DNA of 64,000 nt from CBDAPU01 sp965198875 (GCA_965198875.1 CBDAPU010000001.1:682001-746000), one strand, 5' to 3'; shown: positions 17,114 through 25,160, numbered from the stretch's first letter. Notes: a model not told the origin generated them from the letters alone. Program-made: numbers and translations.

Positions 17114-17349
17114 AAAAAACCGGCATAGCGCTCCTGCAAGGCTTGATAGTCGGCTATATCCAGTTCCTCAATGACCGTCGGTGCCACTTCACAGAGGTGG
17201 GCGAACACCCGCACTTCCTTCTCGGCATCGCTGCCGCTGGCTTTATCGGCGGCCAGCATGTCGCGCACCTTTGGGCGGCGCAGGCACAGGTGCTGCAGAT
17301 CCTCGCCATTGAGGGTGATGGGGTGTTTGAGTTCAATGGTCTCGCTCAT
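17107..17349 (-). CDS. Phage tail assembly chaperone E (P2 gpE-like)
   Basis: 80 aa starting MSETIELKHPITLNGEDLQH, with LRRPKVRDMLAADKASGSDAEKEVRVFAHLCEV, a pattern of the P2 E and Mu gp41-like family. The frame is open further upstream to 17421, but Met at 17349 is where family similarity begins and a GGAGAC ribosome-binding site (GGAGACGAGACC) precedes it. Together with E' it is expected to chaperone the tape measure during tail assembly. The gene ends with a slippery heptamer and TAA four codons later. Confidence 0.85.
   Translation of the reverse strand: MSETIELKHPITLNGEDLQHLCLRRPKVRDMLAADKASGSDAEKEVRVFAHLCEVAPTVIEELDIADYQALQERYAGFLS
17113..17119 (-). promoter_or_regulatory. Programmed -1 ribosomal frameshift site (T TTT TTG)
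   Basis: The minus strand reads GG T TTT TTG TCC TAA in the E frame. T TTT TTG is in correct X XXY YYZ phase two codons before the E stop, and the -1 frame continues open for 50 codons. P2 uses the same heptamer for its E/E' frameshift (established knowledge), so this is very likely the conserved site. Confidence 0.8.
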
Positions 17350-17548
17350 GGTCTCGTCTCCTTGGGCTGGTACCTTTGCGGGTTGTTTTAGCGGGGGGCG
17401 CTGTGGTCTGCGCTTTCTCAATCACCCCGGTGGTTAAGAGAAACACCGCCTGGCGGGGGTGCAGTTCCACGCTCTCACCGGCCTGCACGGCGCCCTGTCC
17501 GGCCAGGTGTACGGGTTGTAATACCTGATAGCTTTGTTGTTTGCTCAT
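17333..17548 (-). CDS. Small phage protein between tail tube and gpE
   Basis: 71 aa starting MSKQQSYQVLQPVHLAGQGA, with AGESVELHPRQAVFLLTTGVIE and a basic tail PAKTTRKGTSPRRRDHERDH. The pattern (polar start, a short beta-rich core with the residue string RQA-LLTTGVIE) occurs in small hypothetical proteins of phage tail and head regions. It overlaps the start of the E gene by 17 bp, so it is probably translated with the tail operon. Function unknown. Confidence 0.6.
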   Translation of the reverse strand: MSKQQSYQVLQPVHLAGQGAVQAGESVELHPRQAVFLLTTGVIEKAQTTAPPAKTTRKGTSPRRRDHERDH

Positions 17549-17560
17549 GGTCTTGCCTCC

Positions 17561-18070
17561 TCACAATCCCAGGTGGGCGCGGGTTTGCTGGAGCTGATCC
17601 TGCCCATCGATGATGCGTACCAGGTTGGTCGGGTCGATCTCAATCATCACCTGGCCGGAATGGGTCAGCTTGTAGTAGGACAGCGCCATCATCACTTTCA
17701 GCGTGCCTTTATCGCCCGGCTTCCAGTTGCCCATATCCACTTCTCTTAACATGCCTCTGAGGTTGATCTGGATGGGTCGCTCGGTGCCGTCTTCGGAGAG
17801 CAGACTGCCCTTTATGGTTAAGGGTTTGTGGTTGCCGGGGGCCAGGCCAAACAGGGAGAGGACGTCCTTGTTATAGCCGTTCAAGGTGAAGGCGCATTCC
17901 AGCTTCTCCATGCCCATCTCCACCTCGATGGGGGCGTCCATGCCACCGGCACGGAACTCTTCGGTCTTCAGGGTGAGCTTGGGCAGTTCGATCTCCTCCA
18001 CCTGACCGGCATAGCCTCTGCCATCCACAAACAGGTTGAGGTTCTTGAGTACGTCTTGTATGTTCGCCAT
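17561..18070 (-). CDS. Phage major tail tube protein (P2 FII-like)
   Basis: 169 aa from Met at 18070 (MANIQDVLKNLNLFVDGRGY), close to the size of P2 FII. It forms the inner tube of a contractile tail. Family features include GYAGQVEEIELPKLTLKTEEFRAGGMDAP (starting near residue 19), LNGYNKDVLSLFGL and DMGNWKPGDKGTLKVMMALSYYKL. The frame extends 26 codons upstream, but those are antisense to terminase and unlike the family. In P2 the sheath gene FI lies directly upstream; here it is replaced by the terminase gene on the other strand, whose ATG overlaps this one. Confidence 0.9.
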   Translation of the reverse strand: MANIQDVLKNLNLFVDGRGYAGQVEEIELPKLTLKTEEFRAGGMDAPIEVEMGMEKLECAFTLNGYNKDVLSLFGLAPGNHKPLTIKGSLLSEDGTERPIQINLRGMLREVDMGNWKPGDKGTLKVMMALSYYKLTHSGQVMIEIDPTNLVRIIDGQDQLQQTRAHLGL

Positions 18071-19577
18071 GATGGTGTTCTCGCCCCAGGGGGCCAAGCA
18101 CTTCTGGGTGGCCCCGCGAGGCGAGTGCAAGAGCTCGCTGCTGGGCAAGATCGGTGTGGTCTATGTGCATGTGATTGCCTTATTGCAACACGCGGCCATC
18201 CGCAGGGAAGTGGGCTGGCGCGGCAAGCCACCGGTCTTTATCGATTACATCAACCTCCTGGGGGCCGAGACCCGCCTGCCCACCAAGCTGATGGAGGTCT
18301 CCAAGGTAGAGCTCAGCGTCAATGCGGCGCTGGCCATGGACTTCCCCGACGTCACCGGCCGTGGGTCGGTGTGGAAGGTGGGTGAGTATGTGGGACGCAC
18401 TGGGGTGAAGGTGGAACCCTTCGGGGCCGAGCAGGCCATCCGTGGCACCTTCTCCGGGGCCTCCCGGCCGAAGCTCCTTATCCCCGATGACCTGATCACC
18501 GATAGAGAGGCCAAGTCCCCCACCGAACGGGATAACCGCTGGCACTGGCTGGAAGCGGCTGTCGATTATCTCGGCCCGCCCGATGGCTCCGTCAAGCTCT
18601 GCGGGGCCGGCACCATCCTGAACGCAGACGATCCCATCTCGCGGGCCAAACACACCATCGGCTACCAGGTGCATCACTTCAAGGCCATTGAACGCCTGCC
18701 CACCCACATGGACGTGTGGGAGCAGTGCGAGCAACTCATTCGTAACGAGGACAAGCGGGTGGAGAACCAGCTCACCGGCAAGGGCCAGGATGTCACCGAC
18801 AAGCACCTGCCCTCCTGGCAGTTCTACCTCAAACATAAGAAAAAGATGGACAAGGGCGCGGTCACCTCCTGGCCGGCGGTGCGCTCGCTGTACTGGCTGA
18901 TGAAGCAACGCGCCAAGAACCCGCGCTCCTTCGGTACCGAGATGCAGGGCGAGGCGCGCAATGACGAAGACCGGGTGTTCACGGATATCCAGTTCTGGGT
19001 CTCCAGACTGAAACACTGGGTGTATCTGGCCGGGTGCGATCCCTCGATGGGCAAGAGTGAAAGCGCTGATCCCTCGGCGATGGTCGTGGGTGGACTGGAT
19101 GTGGAGAGCAAGCGGCTACATGTGATTGCCGCGGACATCAAACGCCGCCTGCCCACCCAACTGTCGGCGGACATGCGCGCCATGCAGCGGGAATATCACA
19201 TCCAGGGCTGGGGCTTTGAGAACAACTCGGCCTTCGAGTTTATGCGCACCCGCTTCATCCAGGACGCCCTTGACCACCAGGTGATCCTGCCGCTTATCCC
19301 GTTCACCGAGACCGTACCCCTTGACGTCCGTATCGAATCCCTGGAACCCTTTATCAACGGTGCCGAGGCCAGCATCCTGTTCCATTCGGGCTTGAGCGGG
19401 CTTTTATCCGAGTTGCACGACTTCCCACTGCCGCAACCCGGCCACCACTATGACGGCTTATCGGCCCTGTATCTGCTGTTCAAACTCGCCGCCACCCGCC
19501 GCTATGCGGCGCCGGTTATCAAGACCGCCAGCAGGGCCTCACTCCGCAGAGAACACACCAACTACCGAGGTTACTGA
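18069..19577 (+). CDS. Phage terminase large subunit, N-terminally truncated
   Basis: 502 aa from ATG at 18069 (a second ATG follows at 18072). It packages DNA: an ATPase plus an RNase H-like nuclease. The Walker A-like motif APRGECKSS lies at residues 15-23, Walker B LLIPDDL near 135-141, and the nuclease acidic motif GCDPSMGKSESADPSAMVVGG near 320, with GWGFENNSAFEFM and GHHYDGLSALYLLF further on. Terminases of this kind normally have some 60-100 residues before Walker A. Only 14 remain, because the gene abuts the tail tube gene, so the N terminus was probably removed in a rearrangement. Coupled by TGATG to the portal gene. Confidence 0.82.
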   Translation: MMVFSPQGAKHFWVAPRGECKSSLLGKIGVVYVHVIALLQHAAIRREVGWRGKPPVFIDYINLLGAETRLPTKLMEVSKVELSVNAALAMDFPDVTGRGSVWKVGEYVGRTGVKVEPFGAEQAIRGTFSGASRPKLLIPDDLITDREAKSPTERDNRWHWLEAAVDYLGPPDGSVKLCGAGTILNADDPISRAKHTIGYQVHHFKAIERLPTHMDVWEQCEQLIRNEDKRVENQLTGKGQDVTDKHLPSWQFYLKHKKKMDKGAVTSWPAVRSLYWLMKQRAKNPRSFGTEMQGEARNDEDRVFTDIQFWVSRLKHWVYLAGCDPSMGKSESADPSAMVVGGLDVESKRLHVIAADIKRRLPTQLSADMRAMQREYHIQGWGFENNSAFEFMRTRFIQDALDHQVILPLIPFTETVPLDVRIESLEPFINGAEASILFHSGLSGLLSELHDFPLPQPGHHYDGLSALYLLFKLAATRRYAAPVIKTASRASLRREHTNYRGY

Positions 19578-21118
19578 TGCCGGATCACACGATTAAACAG
19601 CTCACCAAGCGCCATCTGCACACCGAGATAGCCACCCGCAGCATTGACCCGCTGTTCACCTCGGCCTTACAGGTACTGCCCAATCCCGACAAGGTGTTAC
19701 GCAAGCTGGGCAGGTCTTATGAGATTTATGAGGACATGTTCGGTGACGCCCATATCCTGGGCGAGCTGCGGGCCGTGCGTGCCGCCTTGCTGGCCTTTGA
19801 ATGGCAGCTTGTCCCGGGTGGGGACCGTGCGGCGGACCGACGGGCAGTCGAGCTCTGCGAGCAACTGATGGCAGGGCGGCCCGCCCCGGGGATGCACTGG
19901 ACGGATACCCTCTGGAGCATGGGGCTGTCGGTGTTTTATGGCTTCGCCGTGCATGAGCTGGTCTGGGATCGCCAGGGCGATGTGTTGATGCCGGTCAAGC
20001 TCATCGACCGCCCACAGCGCCGCTTTGTGTTTGACCCGCACAATCAGCTACGGCTTAAAACCCGCAACGCCCCGGTGGCCGGTGAGGCGCTGGGTGCGTA
20101 CAAATGGTTACTGACCTCGCACATGGCCAGCGCCGAGAACCCCTACGGCATCGCCGTCCTCTCCGCCTGCTTCTGGCCCTATGTCTTCAAGCATGGCGGC
20201 TTTAAGTTCTTCAGCAGGTTCTGCGAGAAATACGGCAGCCCCTGGGCGATAGGCAAGTACCCCGAGGGCACACCGGACGAGGTACAGGACAAGCTGCTGG
20301 AGCAGTTAGCCGAGATGGTCGAGACCGCCTGTGCGGTCACCTCCAAAGACAGTGAGGTAGAGCTGCTGGAAACGAAACACAGCGGCCAGCCGGTGCAGGA
20401 GCGCCTGATTGACCTGTGCAATCGGGAACTCTCCAAAGCCCTGACCTCGCAGACCCTGGCCACGGAAATACAGGGGACCGGCTCACGGGCCGCCAGTGAA
20501 ACCCATCGGCAGCGGGAGATCACCGTCCATCAGTCCGACCGCCTATGCCTTGAACAGACCTTCAATCAACTCTTTGCCTGGGTCACCGAGCTCAATGTGG
20601 CCGGCGCCAGGCCCCCTAAGTTCCGCTTTTTCGAGGAGGCCGAAGCCCGCAAGGACATGGCCAAGTATCTGCTTGACGCCCACAAACTCATTGATATGAA
20701 GCAAAGCGAGGTCTATGAGCGCCTGCAACTGACCGCCCCGCAGGGCGAGGATGAGGTGATACCACGCAGCCGAACGAGCGCAGGTGTGGCAGAGGGCGAT
20801 ACGGGGAGCGCCACAGCAGGGCAATTCAATCACTGCCCAAGCTGTGGAGAGAGCCACACCTTTGCCGAGGATCAGCCTGATCTTCTGGTAAGCCAGGCGA
20901 CTCAGGCCGCCGATGCGGTCATGGAAACCCTGCCCGCCATTATCTATGACAGGCTGATTGAGTTTGAGAGGCAAGGCAAGTCCCTCGATGAGTTCGAGGC
21001 CGCCTTGCCCGCACTACTGCCGGAGCTTGATGAGACGGCCTTAGCGCAAGTCATTCAGCTTAGCCTGTCTACCGCCTATCTTAGCGGCATGGATGAGTCC
21101 ACCGATGCCAGACGTTAA
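19577..21118 (+). CDS. Phage portal protein, DUF935 family (Mu gp29-like)
   Basis: 513 aa of the Mu gp29-like portal family, which forms the dodecameric DNA gate at the head vertex. Visible are LFTSALQVLPNPDKVLRKLG, LGELRAVRAALLAFEWQLVPG, VFYGFAVHELVWDRQGD and HMASAENPYGIAVLSACFWPY with KYGSPWAIGKYPEGT, all typical of DUF935 proteins, and a C-terminal region with a possible CPSCGESH Cys pair. Its ATG overlaps the terminase stop (TGATG), and it overlaps the MuF gene by up to 26 bp, matching the Mu gp28-29-30 order. Confidence 0.9.
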   Translation: MPDHTIKQLTKRHLHTEIATRSIDPLFTSALQVLPNPDKVLRKLGRSYEIYEDMFGDAHILGELRAVRAALLAFEWQLVPGGDRAADRRAVELCEQLMAGRPAPGMHWTDTLWSMGLSVFYGFAVHELVWDRQGDVLMPVKLIDRPQRRFVFDPHNQLRLKTRNAPVAGEALGAYKWLLTSHMASAENPYGIAVLSACFWPYVFKHGGFKFFSRFCEKYGSPWAIGKYPEGTPDEVQDKLLEQLAEMVETACAVTSKDSEVELLETKHSGQPVQERLIDLCNRELSKALTSQTLATEIQGTGSRAASETHRQREITVHQSDRLCLEQTFNQLFAWVTELNVAGARPPKFRFFEEAEARKDMAKYLLDAHKLIDMKQSEVYERLQLTAPQGEDEVIPRSRTSAGVAEGDTGSATAGQFNHCPSCGESHTFAEDQPDLLVSQATQAADAVMETLPAIIYDRLIEFERQGKSLDEFEAALPALLPELDETALAQVIQLSLSTAYLSGMDESTDARR

Positions 21119-22331
21119 GCTCGGCGCTGTCCCCTTTCCCGAGGCCATTGCCTATCTCAAGGACAAGGTCGATCTTCCCACCAGGCATTGGGATGACCTG
21201 CTGGGTGAGATCCGAGCCAAAGCCTTTGCGGTGGCCGGGGCGACCAAGGTGGCGATGGTGGGTGACTTCAGGGCAGCGCTGATAAAAACCCGAAAAGCCG
21301 GTGGCACCCTTACTGACTTTCGTAAAGACTTCGATCGTATCGTCAAGCGATACGGCTGGAGCTACAAGGGCAAACGCGGCTGGCGCACCCGCGTCATCTT
21401 CGACAACAACATGCGTAGCGCCTCCATGGCCGGTCGCTGGCAGCAGATGCAACGCACGAAAGAGACACGGCCTTATCTGGAATACTTGTCCGTGGGCGAT
21501 CGCCGCGTCCGGCCAGAGCACCGAGCCTGGCATGGCCTCATCTTGCATATTGACGATCCCTTCTGGGATACCCACTACCCCCCGAATGGTTTCGGCTGTC
21601 GCTGCACGGTCAGAACCCTAAGCGACAGGCAGCTAGAACAGGAAGGCAGGCAGGTCGGTAAAGCGCCAGCCTTAAATAAAACTGAGCGCATCAATGCCCG
21701 CACCGGCGAGGTCTATGACGCTGTGCCCAAAGGCATCGGTGTGGGCTGGGACTACAACGTCGGCAAGGCATGGATTGCGCCGGAGAGCGTGTTCGGACAA
21801 AGGCTCGCCAGCTTGCCCAAGGCCCTGCGTGATGCCGCCCTGGAACAGTTGCCTGGCTTCACCCGTCATCTGCATCGGCCGTATCAGCGCTGGGCAGAGC
21901 AGGTGTTGGCGGATGACTACCAGCCACAGAACCGGCAGAAGGTCGTGGGCTACCTGGATAAGGCCGTGGTGGAGGCCCTTGAGCAGCGGGGTATGACACC
22001 CAGAAACCTCACCATTACCCTGACGGATAAGGAATTACGGCATATATACAGAGACAAGAAGAGGAAACGGGGTACATCTGTTCCTAAAGCTGAACTCCTG
22101 AACCTGTCCAGGCATATCGAACACCCGCAGGCCGTGTTGTTTGATAAAGTCGATCCAGCGTTACTGTATGTCTTTGATGCCGGGGAGAAGGATCGTCTCG
22201 GCAAAATTGTGATTCGGGTGAATTACGAGAAGAAGCTCCAATACACAAATAGCGTCCGCTCAGGCGGCATGGTGTCGACAATTACTCTGCAAGATAGGAA
22301 AAAATATGATCTGGTAAGCGGGGAGTTGTGA
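21093..22331 (+). CDS. MuF-type phage head morphogenesis protein with a C-terminal extension
   Basis: 412 aa (ATG at 21093; Met at 21105 is an alternative). The N-terminal two thirds are a Mu gp30/SPP1 gp7-type MuF domain: FRKDFDRIVKRYGWSYKG, WRTRVIFDNNMRSASMAGRW, YLEYLSVGDRRVRPEHRAWHG and FWDTHYPPNGFGCRCTV, the last carrying the conserved GCRC. Residues about 300-412 (LTITLTDKELRHIY onward) form a separate small alpha/beta region ending KIVIRVNYEKK and QDRKKYDLVSGEL. MuF proteins often carry C-terminal toxin or nuclease domains; this one resembles the short phage-associated nuclease-like domains of that kind, but the assignment is inference. Confidence 0.82.
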   Translation: MSPPMPDVKLGAVPFPEAIAYLKDKVDLPTRHWDDLLGEIRAKAFAVAGATKVAMVGDFRAALIKTRKAGGTLTDFRKDFDRIVKRYGWSYKGKRGWRTRVIFDNNMRSASMAGRWQQMQRTKETRPYLEYLSVGDRRVRPEHRAWHGLILHIDDPFWDTHYPPNGFGCRCTVRTLSDRQLEQEGRQVGKAPALNKTERINARTGEVYDAVPKGIGVGWDYNVGKAWIAPESVFGQRLASLPKALRDAALEQLPGFTRHLHRPYQRWAEQVLADDYQPQNRQKVVGYLDKAVVEALEQRGMTPRNLTITLTDKELRHIYRDKKRKRGTSVPKAELLNLSRHIEHPQAVLFDKVDPALLYVFDAGEKDRLGKIVIRVNYEKKLQYTNSVRSGGMVSTITLQDRKKYDLVSGEL

Positions 22332-22519
22332 TAGTACCATCATCCGCAAATAGAAATGGCCGCATGGCGGGACGCCATCCAGGTCACTATGCCTGGTTCC
22401 CCCGCATGGGCTTCACTATTGCTAGGATAGGACAGCCCGCTGACCCGGCGATTTTTCAGCCTCACGCGGCACAGTTTCAGTATAACCTTAAACCCGCTGT
22501 AAAACCGAATTAAATCCCC

Positions 22520-22535
22520 TTTAAGCGCCATTAAA
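22520..22535. repeat. Inner inverted repeat, right copy
   Basis: TTTAAGCGCCATTAAA on the plus strand is the reverse complement, with one mismatch, of the left copy at 12791-12806. Confidence 0.55.
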
Positions 22536-22611
22536 ATGATCATTTTCAGGGTATTTTTGGGCATAAAGTGATCATTTTTAGATGATTTTTTGCACATTTT
22601 TGTGACATAAA

Positions 22612-22726
22612 AGTGTATTTTTGTCGCAAAATGAATGATTCTTTAATTTTCACCCTATATCCCTGAAACCCTTACCCACACTAGCTTTCCGCCCTTTTTT
22701 GTCCATTTCCCCCTGTCTCAAAATGA
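22612..22726. repeat. Right-edge TGTCNCAAAATGA repeats of the prophage
   Basis: TGTCGCAAAATGA near 22612-22625 and TGTCTCAAAATGA near 22713-22726, with a weaker TGTGACATAAAAGTG about 20 bp before the first. They are reverse complements of the left-edge sites, so the two edges of the prophage are in inverted arrangement. Confidence 0.55.
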
Positions 22727-22962
22727 TAGATACCCCCCACTACCAGCAGATCATCGTTCTGAATGAGACTGAAATGATGTAAATAGCACTAAAAGAGGCC
22801 ACTATCCAGGCACTCACTGAAGGCGATGCAGGCAACCGAAGAAAGCGGCGTAGTCGATGATGGTGGCAGGCCGGATATACGCCCACTCCGGCAAAGGCAG
22901 TTCATCTACATAAGGCTGGCAACGGGATGCGAGGTCATATCGAACCTTGATTTCCGTGATTT

Positions 22963-23511
22963 CTAAAGACGCGCATTTTTTCTGATCAGCACGTATAAAG
23001 CACCCGTGTCGCCATCGTATCGTTTTGCCGGGCAGTAGGCCAACACATCCTGTCTTTGTTGTAGCCACCTGCCGATGTTATTTTTTATGACGGGCCTGCC
23101 ATCTTTTGATCTTAATCCTTTCCCGTGAATGATTTTCACACAACATCGATCGCATTTTGCACATCGACTGAGAAAATCCGCCAACGTATTTTTGGCCTCT
23201 TCCGCAGTTAGCCCATGCAGATCCAGCTCCGCTGTGATGGCGAACTGGCCGCGTTTTAATTTTTGAAATACCCGGTTTTGGATCCCCGGTTTTTTGTACA
23301 TCAGTCCATCCCCTGTTTCTCTGTCTTGCGTATCGGGAGAGCCATAGGCCATCTCATGGATAACTTTTGCTTCATCGGCGAGCCTTTGGGCGGGTATGGG
23401 TGCAGGCTTGTCCCCTTGATGATAGATCGCATCCTGCTTGATGGGGTTGACCTTGCCAACGGTGTTTCTAAATAGTGCAACGTCATCTTTATCCGGCTTT
23501 GAAGAGCCCAT
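22963..23511 (-). CDS. Smr-domain (MutS2 C-terminal-like) DNA-nicking family protein
   Basis: 182 aa. The C-terminal Smr domain is clear: ELDLHGLTAEEAKNTLADFL (LDLHG motif), CCVKIIHGKGLRSKDGRPVIKNNIGRWL (the HGKG motif) and GALYVLIRK. The N-terminal region has DVALFRNTVGKVNPIKQD, as in the SmrA/SmrB proteins of gammaproteobacteria. Stand-alone Smr proteins are reported as nucleases acting on DNA or mRNA; which applies here is unknown. It is the last minus-strand gene before the prophage edge. Confidence 0.88.
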   Translation of the reverse strand: MGSSKPDKDDVALFRNTVGKVNPIKQDAIYHQGDKPAPIPAQRLADEAKVIHEMAYGSPDTQDRETGDGLMYKKPGIQNRVFQKLKRGQFAITAELDLHGLTAEEAKNTLADFLSRCAKCDRCCVKIIHGKGLRSKDGRPVIKNNIGRWLQQRQDVLAYCPAKRYDGDTGALYVLIRKNARL

Positions 23512-23567
23512 CAGCAGCGCCCACAGTGAATGCCCATCATATAGATTACTGTGTTTTGCCCGCCTTG

Positions 23568-24179
23568 TCAGGGGCGGAGCTGTGATGGGGCCAGCGGTGG
23601 CTTCTTGCGGATCTTGATTTTAGATGAACGCAACATCAATAACAGGGCTAAAATGGCAGCGTAGAGAAGTGGCGGCAGGAGATCGGCTTTTACCAGCCAG
23701 AGATAATGTAAAACGGCAAAGACCGCAATCGGGTAAACCAACCTGTGCAGCTTGCGCCAATTCGCCCCCAGTCTTTGCACCATCTTGTTGGTTGATGTAA
23801 CCGCAAGGGGAATGAGCAGGATAAAGGCGGCAAATCCGACGGTGATATAGGGTCTTCTCGTCACATCCAGCAGAATTTCCCGCCAGTCAAAGAACTGATC
23901 CAGCACCAAGTAGGTGGCGAAGTGCAAGCAGGCATAAAAAAAAGCATACAAGCCCAGCATTCTTCTATAAGCGATCAGGGCATTTAGACCGGTGAGTTTT
24001 CTAAGCGGGGTGATCGCCAGCGTCAAGAGCAGAAAGTTTAGCGCCCACTCACCCGTGAAGTGGGTGATCTCCTTGATTGGATTGGCCGTTAAGTTATGCG
24101 TGAGGGCATTGAATACCAACAACATAAACGGTATCAAACACAGGAGGAATACGGCGGGTTTGCGGCAGGCAATCCTCAC
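23568..24179 (-). CDS. msrQ: MsrQ, heme-binding membrane subunit of the methionine sulfoxide reductase system
   Basis: 203 aa integral membrane protein of the ferric-reductase-like family. It passes electrons from the respiratory chain to MsrP in the periplasm. Visible are ITHFTGEWALNFLLLTLAITPL, RRMLGLYAFFYACLHFATYL with heme-ligand-type His, RPYITVGFAAFILLIPLAVTS, and WRKLHRLVYPIAVFAVLHYLWLVKAD with a His pair. Five to six membrane segments are expected. It overlaps the last base of msrP and is clearly co-transcribed with it. Confidence 0.93.
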   Translation of the reverse strand: MRIACRKPAVFLLCLIPFMLLVFNALTHNLTANPIKEITHFTGEWALNFLLLTLAITPLRKLTGLNALIAYRRMLGLYAFFYACLHFATYLVLDQFFDWREILLDVTRRPYITVGFAAFILLIPLAVTSTNKMVQRLGANWRKLHRLVYPIAVFAVLHYLWLVKADLLPPLLYAAILALLLMLRSSKIKIRKKPPLAPSQLRP

Positions 24180-25141
24180 TAATAATGTCTTCGCAGGTCC
24201 ATGCCCCTGTAAAGCGATGCGACCTCGGCTTCATAGCCGTTAAACTTTAATGTCTTGCGTTTAAGGAAATCGCCAATGCGTCTTTCTTTTCTCTGGCTCC
24301 AGCGCGGGTGATCAACATCCGGATTGACGTTTGAGTAAAAGCCATATTCATCCGGCGCAGAGATATTCCAGGATGTTTGCGGTCTTCTCTCGGTGAACTC
24401 AATCTTGATGACGGACTTGATGCTTTTAAAGCCATACTTCCAGGGCACAACCAAACGCACAGGCGCGCCATTTTGATTGGGCAATACCTCGCCATATAAA
24501 CCAACAGCCAGGATAGTCAGGGGATGCATGGCCTCGTCAATACGCAGGCCCTCGCGATAGGGCCAACGTAATACGCCTCTCCTTAAACCCGGCATCTCTT
24601 CAGGGCGCATGACGGTGGTAAAAGCGACATATTTTGCATTGGCGGTGGGCGCAAACCGCTTCAAAACATCAGCCAGGGGGACGCCTACCCAGGGGATCAC
24701 CATAGACCAGGCCTCAACGCAGCGCAGACGATAGATCCGCTCCTCTAACTGATGTTCTTTGATGATGTCTTCATAGTCATAGACGCCGGGCTTCATACAT
24801 TCGCCTTCAATCGCAATAGACCAGGGCAGGGGTTTGAAATTGCCGGAGTAGCGTGCCGGGTCTCTTTTATCTGTGCCAAACTCGTAGAAATTGTTGTAGC
24901 TGGTCACGGCGTCATAGGGGGTTAACTCTTCATCGGTGGAGAAGGCATGGTTTTTGACTGTTGATAATGTCGTGGCGGCCTCTGCGCTATCCATGGGCAG
25001 TATTAAACCGGGCGCCGAAGCGGCCAAGGTGCCGGCGATACCCAGTTTTGTTGCATCCTGCATGAGCTTACGCCTGCTTAAATACACCTTTTTATCGGTG
25101 ATGTTAGATGGTTTTATATCGTCAGGTTTTTTAATCAGCAC
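24179..25141 (-). CDS. msrP: MsrP (YedY), periplasmic molybdopterin methionine sulfoxide reductase
   Basis: 320 aa. The N terminus has a Tat-type signal (SRRKLMQDATKLGIAGTLAAS, then SAEAA), so it is exported folded with its Mo cofactor. The Mo-ligand Cys is in RLRCVEAWSMVIPW. GVPLADVLKRF, RWPYREGLRIDEAMHPLTILA and NQNGAPVRLVVPWKYGFKSIKS are family signatures. It repairs oxidised methionines in periplasmic proteins with electrons from MsrQ. The start codon is GTG at 25141. A plausible promoter with a repeat lies just upstream, which fits a regulated stress gene. Confidence 0.94.
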   Translation of the reverse strand: MLIKKPDDIKPSNITDKKVYLSRRKLMQDATKLGIAGTLAASAPGLILPMDSAEAATTLSTVKNHAFSTDEELTPYDAVTSYNNFYEFGTDKRDPARYSGNFKPLPWSIAIEGECMKPGVYDYEDIIKEHQLEERIYRLRCVEAWSMVIPWVGVPLADVLKRFAPTANAKYVAFTTVMRPEEMPGLRRGVLRWPYREGLRIDEAMHPLTILAVGLYGEVLPNQNGAPVRLVVPWKYGFKSIKSVIKIEFTERRPQTSWNISAPDEYGFYSNVNPDVDHPRWSQRKERRIGDFLKRKTLKFNGYEAEVASLYRGMDLRRHY

Positions 25142-25160
25142 ATTATCGCCCCACTGCCCT

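Larger units (their letters stand above)
12676..22735. mobile_element. Cryptic prophage relic: P2-type tail block and Mu-type head block in opposite orientation
   Basis: The minus strand from 18070 to 12840 carries tail tube, a small protein, E/E', tape measure, U, X and D homologues in P2 order. The plus strand from 18069 to 22331 carries a terminase large subunit, DUF935 portal and MuF protein, a Mu-type head-loading trio. Inverted TGTC-type repeats lie at both outer edges. Mu-like head or transposition genes with a P2-like tail are known from BcepMu-type transposable phages. Absent are transposase, repressor, capsid, protease, sheath, baseplate, fibre and lysis genes, and the terminase N terminus is cut, so it should not form phage. 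The boundaries are estimates; no target-site duplication was identified. Confidence 0.8.
22332..22962. other. Intergenic region holding the right edge of the prophage
   Basis: About 630 bp between the MuF stop and the Smr gene stop. It holds the inner repeat copy (22520-22535), two near-repeats of GTGATCATTTT or AATGATCATTTT around 22535-22580, and the TGTC-type sites at 22612-22625 and 22713-22726. A minus-strand frame running on past the Smr stop (22814-22962) is not recognised. Confidence 0.5.

Noticed and set aside
22328..22513. 61-codon frame after the MuF gene
   Set aside because: No family resemblance, and it runs into the AT-rich prophage edge.
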